Assembly (NCBI GenBank): GCA_947652805.1
Contig: CANTEM010000042.1
Coordinates: 1 to 8,211 of the forward strand
Reading direction: 5' to 3'
Source of the DNA: an uncultured Clostridia bacterium
GTDB lineage: Bacteria > Bacillota > Clostridia > Oscillospirales > CAG-272
DNA length: 8,211 nt
Of the stretch, positions 6,965 through 8,211 are shown piece after piece. The notes beneath the pieces were generated by a model. It made no database searches, had not been told where the DNA came from, and saw only the letters and a list, made by a program, of their open reading frames with translations. Made by a program: the position numbers and the translations under genes. Position 1 is the first letter of the stretch. Each line of letters opens with the position of its first letter.

Positions 6965-7652
6965 ATCTCCACGGACGCTTTTCCTCCGTCCAGCCTTTCT
7001 CTTTCCAATAATCCACGTCCGCTTTATTCCAGCCGCGCTTCTGCATCTGCCGCATAACGGAGAAAAAGAGTTTTGTTTTCAGGGACGGCTTCACACGTCC
7101 CTGCTTTTTCCGGATTTTCCCCGCCAGTGCAAGAAGCTTCTTATCTATTTTTTGCTTTTTTCCACTGCTGACCCGTTCCCAGGAAGTCTCCGACACGGCG
7201 ATGCCGTATGTATAAACCTTTGCCGCACCCCACCAAAACATACTGTCCGCCATATCCCGGTTGGTACTTTTCATACCGGCTCCTGCGGCAGTGGAGATAC
7301 ATACCGCCTGCTTGGAAAACATTTTTTCCTCAGGACGGTGCACCATCCAGCGCCAGCCGTAATGATCCAGCAAAGCCTTCATAGCGCCTGTGGCATGATA
7401 CACATAGACGGGACTTGCCAGAATCAGCACATCCGCTTCGTCGATTGCTTCTGTGATTGGCAACAGCTTTTCATAGTGGGGACACTTTGTTTCGGATTCG
7501 CAGAAGCATGCGGTACAGCCGGTGCAGAAATCACTGAAATCTCTGGGCAAAAATATTTCCGTAATTTCCCCGTCCAGCTTCTCCCCAAGACTGCGGGCAA
7601 TATGATAGGTGGAACCCTTGTAACTCTGCCCGTGAATGACTGTTATTTTCAT
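6963..7652 (-). CDS. Flavodoxin-fold NAD(P)H oxidoreductase, iron-sulfur-flavoprotein-like
   Basis: This 229-residue cytoplasmic protein of the NADPH-dependent FMN reductase/flavodoxin superfamily starts with the FMN phosphate loop HGQSYKGST (residues 7-15). VLILASPVYVYHATGAMKALLD supplies the second FMN loop. Between them are Cys43, 46, 49 and 57, spaced C-x2-C-x2-C-x7-C, close to the compact 4Fe-4S motif of iron-sulfur flavoproteins (Isf); Cys51 is additional. The C-terminal third is Lys/Trp-rich and carries no recognised motif. GAGG at 7660-7663 lies 7 nt upstream of the ATG at 7652. The start also overlaps the stop of a 9-codon ORF by 4 nt. The gene faces the nitrogen operon and shares its terminator, so there is no sign that it belongs to that pathway. 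Such proteins typically reduce quinones, aromatics or oxygen species, but the substrate here is unknown. Confidence 0.88.
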   Translation of the reverse strand: MKITVIHGQSYKGSTYHIARSLGEKLDGEITEIFLPRDFSDFCTGCTACFCESETKCPHYEKLLPITEAIDEADVLILASPVYVYHATGAMKALLDHYGWRWMVHRPEEKMFSKQAVCISTAAGAGMKSTNRDMADSMFWWGAAKVYTYGIAVSETSWERVSSGKKQKIDKKLLALAGKIRKKQGRVKPSLKTKLFFSVMRQMQKRGWNKADVDYWKEKGWTEEKRPWR

Positions 7653-7678
7653 GCTGTTACCTCATTTTCAAACTTCAT
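7649..7678 (-). CDS. Tiny upstream ORF coupled to the flavoprotein gene
   Basis: A 9-codon ORF (MKFENEVTA) reads on the - strand. Its TGA overlaps the ATG of the flavoprotein gene as ATGA, and AAGGGAGG at 7682-7689 lies only 3 nt before its own ATG. It could be a leader peptide that couples translation. The same frame is open further upstream through the repeat as far as a TAA near 7766, with a TTG as a possible earlier start, so it may simply be a by-product of the repeat sequence. No expression evidence is visible. Confidence 0.3.
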   Translation of the reverse strand: MKFENEVTA

Positions 7679-7733
7679 TGGCCTCCCTTGTGCGGAGTTT
7701 TCGTAGCAAATCTCCTTGAATGGTGGCACACCC

Positions 7734-7834
7734 AAGCGTAGCGATTGTGACGCAGGGATTGTTTAAGCTATACTGCCGATTTGCAGATGTTACAAAAAAT
7801 CGTAAGACAATCCCCAGTCGCTATCGCTACGCTT
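7734..7834. repeat. Imperfect inverted repeat flanking a candidate promoter
   Basis: The left arm (7734-7765) and right arm (about 7803-7834) are inverted copies with a perfect 12 bp outer block and a perfect 8 bp inner block. They are separated by about 37 bp that contains the -35/-10 pair at 7767-7795. This is a strong cruciform or RNA-hairpin former. It is most simply the core of the repeat element, though a promoter between inverted arms is also the layout of invertible promoters. Confidence 0.7.
7767..7795 (-). promoter_or_regulatory. Candidate promoter for the flavoprotein gene
   Basis: On the - strand, TTGTAA (7795-7790) and TATAGC (7772-7767) are separated by exactly 17 nt, and each matches the sigma-70/sigma-A consensus at 4 of 6 positions. 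It points at the flavoprotein gene, whose start is about 115 nt downstream. It would produce a leader containing one arm of the inverted repeat and the tiny ORF. Confidence 0.4.
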
Positions 7835-7841
7835 CGCGACA

Positions 7842-7869
7842 GCCCCCTTTGCACAAGGGGGCCTTTTTT
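7842..7869 (+). terminator. Rho-independent terminator-like hairpin, + direction
   Basis: GCCCCCTT pairs with AAGGGGGC around a TGCAC loop and is followed by CTTTTTT. It works only on the + strand, yet no + gene lies between it and the operon terminator about 900 bp upstream. It forms the outer end of the repeat element and probably travelled with it. For the - strand fragment to its right it lacks a U-tract. Confidence 0.75.
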
Positions 7870-7938
7870 CATTCATGCTACACGGAGCCAGCTCCCCTTG
7901 CACCCCGCAATCTGCTCTTTTTAAATACAAAATAATAT
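7870..7938. other. Short AT-rich spacer
   Basis: This gap lies between the repeat element and the stop of the - strand chimeric frame. A small GGAGC/GCTCC inverted pair is present around 7885-7897, but no T-tract follows on either strand. I see no gene, promoter or convincing terminator for the fragment to the right. Confidence 0.5.
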
Positions 7939-8211
7939 TTATTCCGGATATACAAAGCTGGGTTGATTGACTAAAGCGTCCTTATATTTTTTAATATAGA
8001 ACTTTGCCATATTCAAATTCTGTTCAGAGTAATTTCCACATTGATCGGGCTCAGCACCCGGAATTTCGCCATCATAATCTATTATAAAATTGCACATATC
8101 CATAACAAGGCCCAAAATATCCTGTGGATTCAAGTCGCCGAACATAAGCAGGTAACAGCCGATACAGAAATCCATCAGGTTTTTCATCAGGATGTTGCCG
8201 GAGTTCTTTGC
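7939..8211 (-). pseudogene. luxS: Chimeric frame: LuxS C-terminal half fused to an Amt fragment, 5' end outside window
   Basis: The last 72 codons (8157-7942) match the C-terminal half of S-ribosylhomocysteine lyase: YLLMFGD after the catalytic loop, then NPQDIL, GEIPGA, QCGNYSEQNLNMAKFY and a terminal FVYPE. The Cys of QCGNY, near 8038-8040, is the expected third metal ligand. The HxxEH metal motif and the GCRTG catalytic cysteine loop, which should lie upstream, are absent. In their place the frame continues without a stop into AKNSGNILMKNLMDFCIG, typical of Amt ammonium transporters. LuxS is normally about 150-160 residues, so this copy cannot be active as it stands. An ATG at 8187 is in frame but is simply an internal Met of the Amt part. 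The LuxS part is visibly more AT-rich than the Amt part. The call as a broken gene holds unless the junction is an assembly error. Confidence 0.7.
8158..8211 (-). pseudogene. Amt-type ammonium transporter fragment
   Basis: The eighteen codons at the window edge read AKNSGNILMKNLMDFCIG, which matches the region around the second membrane helix of Amt/AmtB transporters, normally preceded by a GFTR-type stretch and followed by a T-P-C-F-W type helix. Here it runs straight into LuxS sequence at a shared Gly codon (8158-8160). The rest of the Amt N-terminus would lie beyond 8211. Amt would fit a nitrogen-assimilation neighbourhood, but this fragment cannot form a transporter. Confidence 0.65.

Larger units (their letters stand above)
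7664..7869 (-). repeat. Intergenic repeat element with nested inverted repeats
   Basis: This stretch has the makeup of a non-autonomous interspersed repeat. Outer arms AAGCGTAGCGAT (7734-7745) and ATCGCTACGCTT (7823-7834) pair perfectly. GGGATTGT (7755-7762) pairs with ACAATCCC (7807-7814) inside them, giving a stem of about 32 bp with a few mismatches. GTCGC (7817-7821) and GCGAC (7836-7840) form a second, nested hairpin, followed by the terminator-like stem at 7842-7862. In one - strand frame it reads NPCVTIATLGCATIQGDL, which I remember as a recurrent spurious peptide in Oscillospiraceae annotations; that is memory, not a search. No transposase is present. The boundaries are approximate: the left end merges with the flavoprotein leader, and the right end is set at the T-tract. 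Confidence 0.6.

Noticed and set aside
7152..7706. + strand open frame of 184 codons opposite the flavoprotein gene
   Set aside because: It is antisense to a flavodoxin-fold gene with clear FMN loops and a ribosome binding site.
7734..7840. CRISPR-like repeats
   Set aside because: The repeated blocks are inverted, not direct, and there are no regularly spaced copies.
7720..7935. + strand 71-codon ORF across the repeat
   Set aside because: It reads through both inverted arms and the terminator hairpin, has low-complexity composition and looks like a spurious translation of the repeat.
8187..8187. ATG at 8187 as the true start of an 82-residue protein
   Set aside because: The frame continues upstream with Amt-family residues and no stop, so this Met is internal (NILMKNLM).

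Overview
The window looks like chromosomal DNA from an anaerobic clostridial Firmicute, probably of the Oscillospiraceae/Ruminococcaceae type. The reasons are mid-range base composition, strong AGGAGG-type ribosome binding sites, tightly overlapping genes, an 'archaeal-type' split glutamate synthase, an ANTAR antiterminator downstream of glutamine synthetase, and an intergenic repeat of a kind I remember from gut Oscillospiraceae. The family-level placement is inference.

Positions 56-6916 form one + strand operon that encodes a complete GS-GOGAT ammonium assimilation cycle. The three domains of bacterial GltB are separate genes: the class II glutaminase (56-1132), the FMN/Fe-S synthase core with an added N-terminal two-cluster ferredoxin domain (1132-2637), and the GXGXG beta-helix (4342-5064). 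The usual GltD small subunit is replaced by a 16-cysteine polyferredoxin (2658-3098) and a NirB-like FAD/NAD oxidoreductase (3095-4342). These are followed by a compact glutamine synthetase (5091-6302) and an ANTAR-domain RNA-binding regulator with a degenerate receiver (6332-6916). Gene junctions overlap by 1 or 4 nt or are separated by 20-29 nt, so co-transcription is very likely. Inferred electron route: NADH to FAD, then polyferredoxin, then the Fe-S clusters and FMN of the synthase core. Ammonia from glutamine hydrolysis is used at the FMN core, and the glutamine is supplied by the glutamine synthetase.

A G/C-rich bidirectional terminator (6929-6964) separates the operon from a convergent - strand gene (6963-7652) for a flavodoxin-fold, iron-sulfur-flavoprotein-like oxidoreductase. 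Upstream of that gene lies an intergenic repeat of about 200 bp (about 7664-7869). It holds nested inverted repeats, a candidate - strand promoter, a tiny ORF coupled to the downstream gene, and a + facing terminator.

The right edge (7939-8211, - strand) is a chimeric reading frame. The part nearest the edge matches the second membrane segment region of Amt ammonium transporters. It runs in frame into the C-terminal half of LuxS (S-ribosylhomocysteine lyase), without the LuxS catalytic half. This is either a real deletion fusion or an assembly artefact. The left edge is also slightly odd: the first gene has a GTG start with no visible ribosome binding site.
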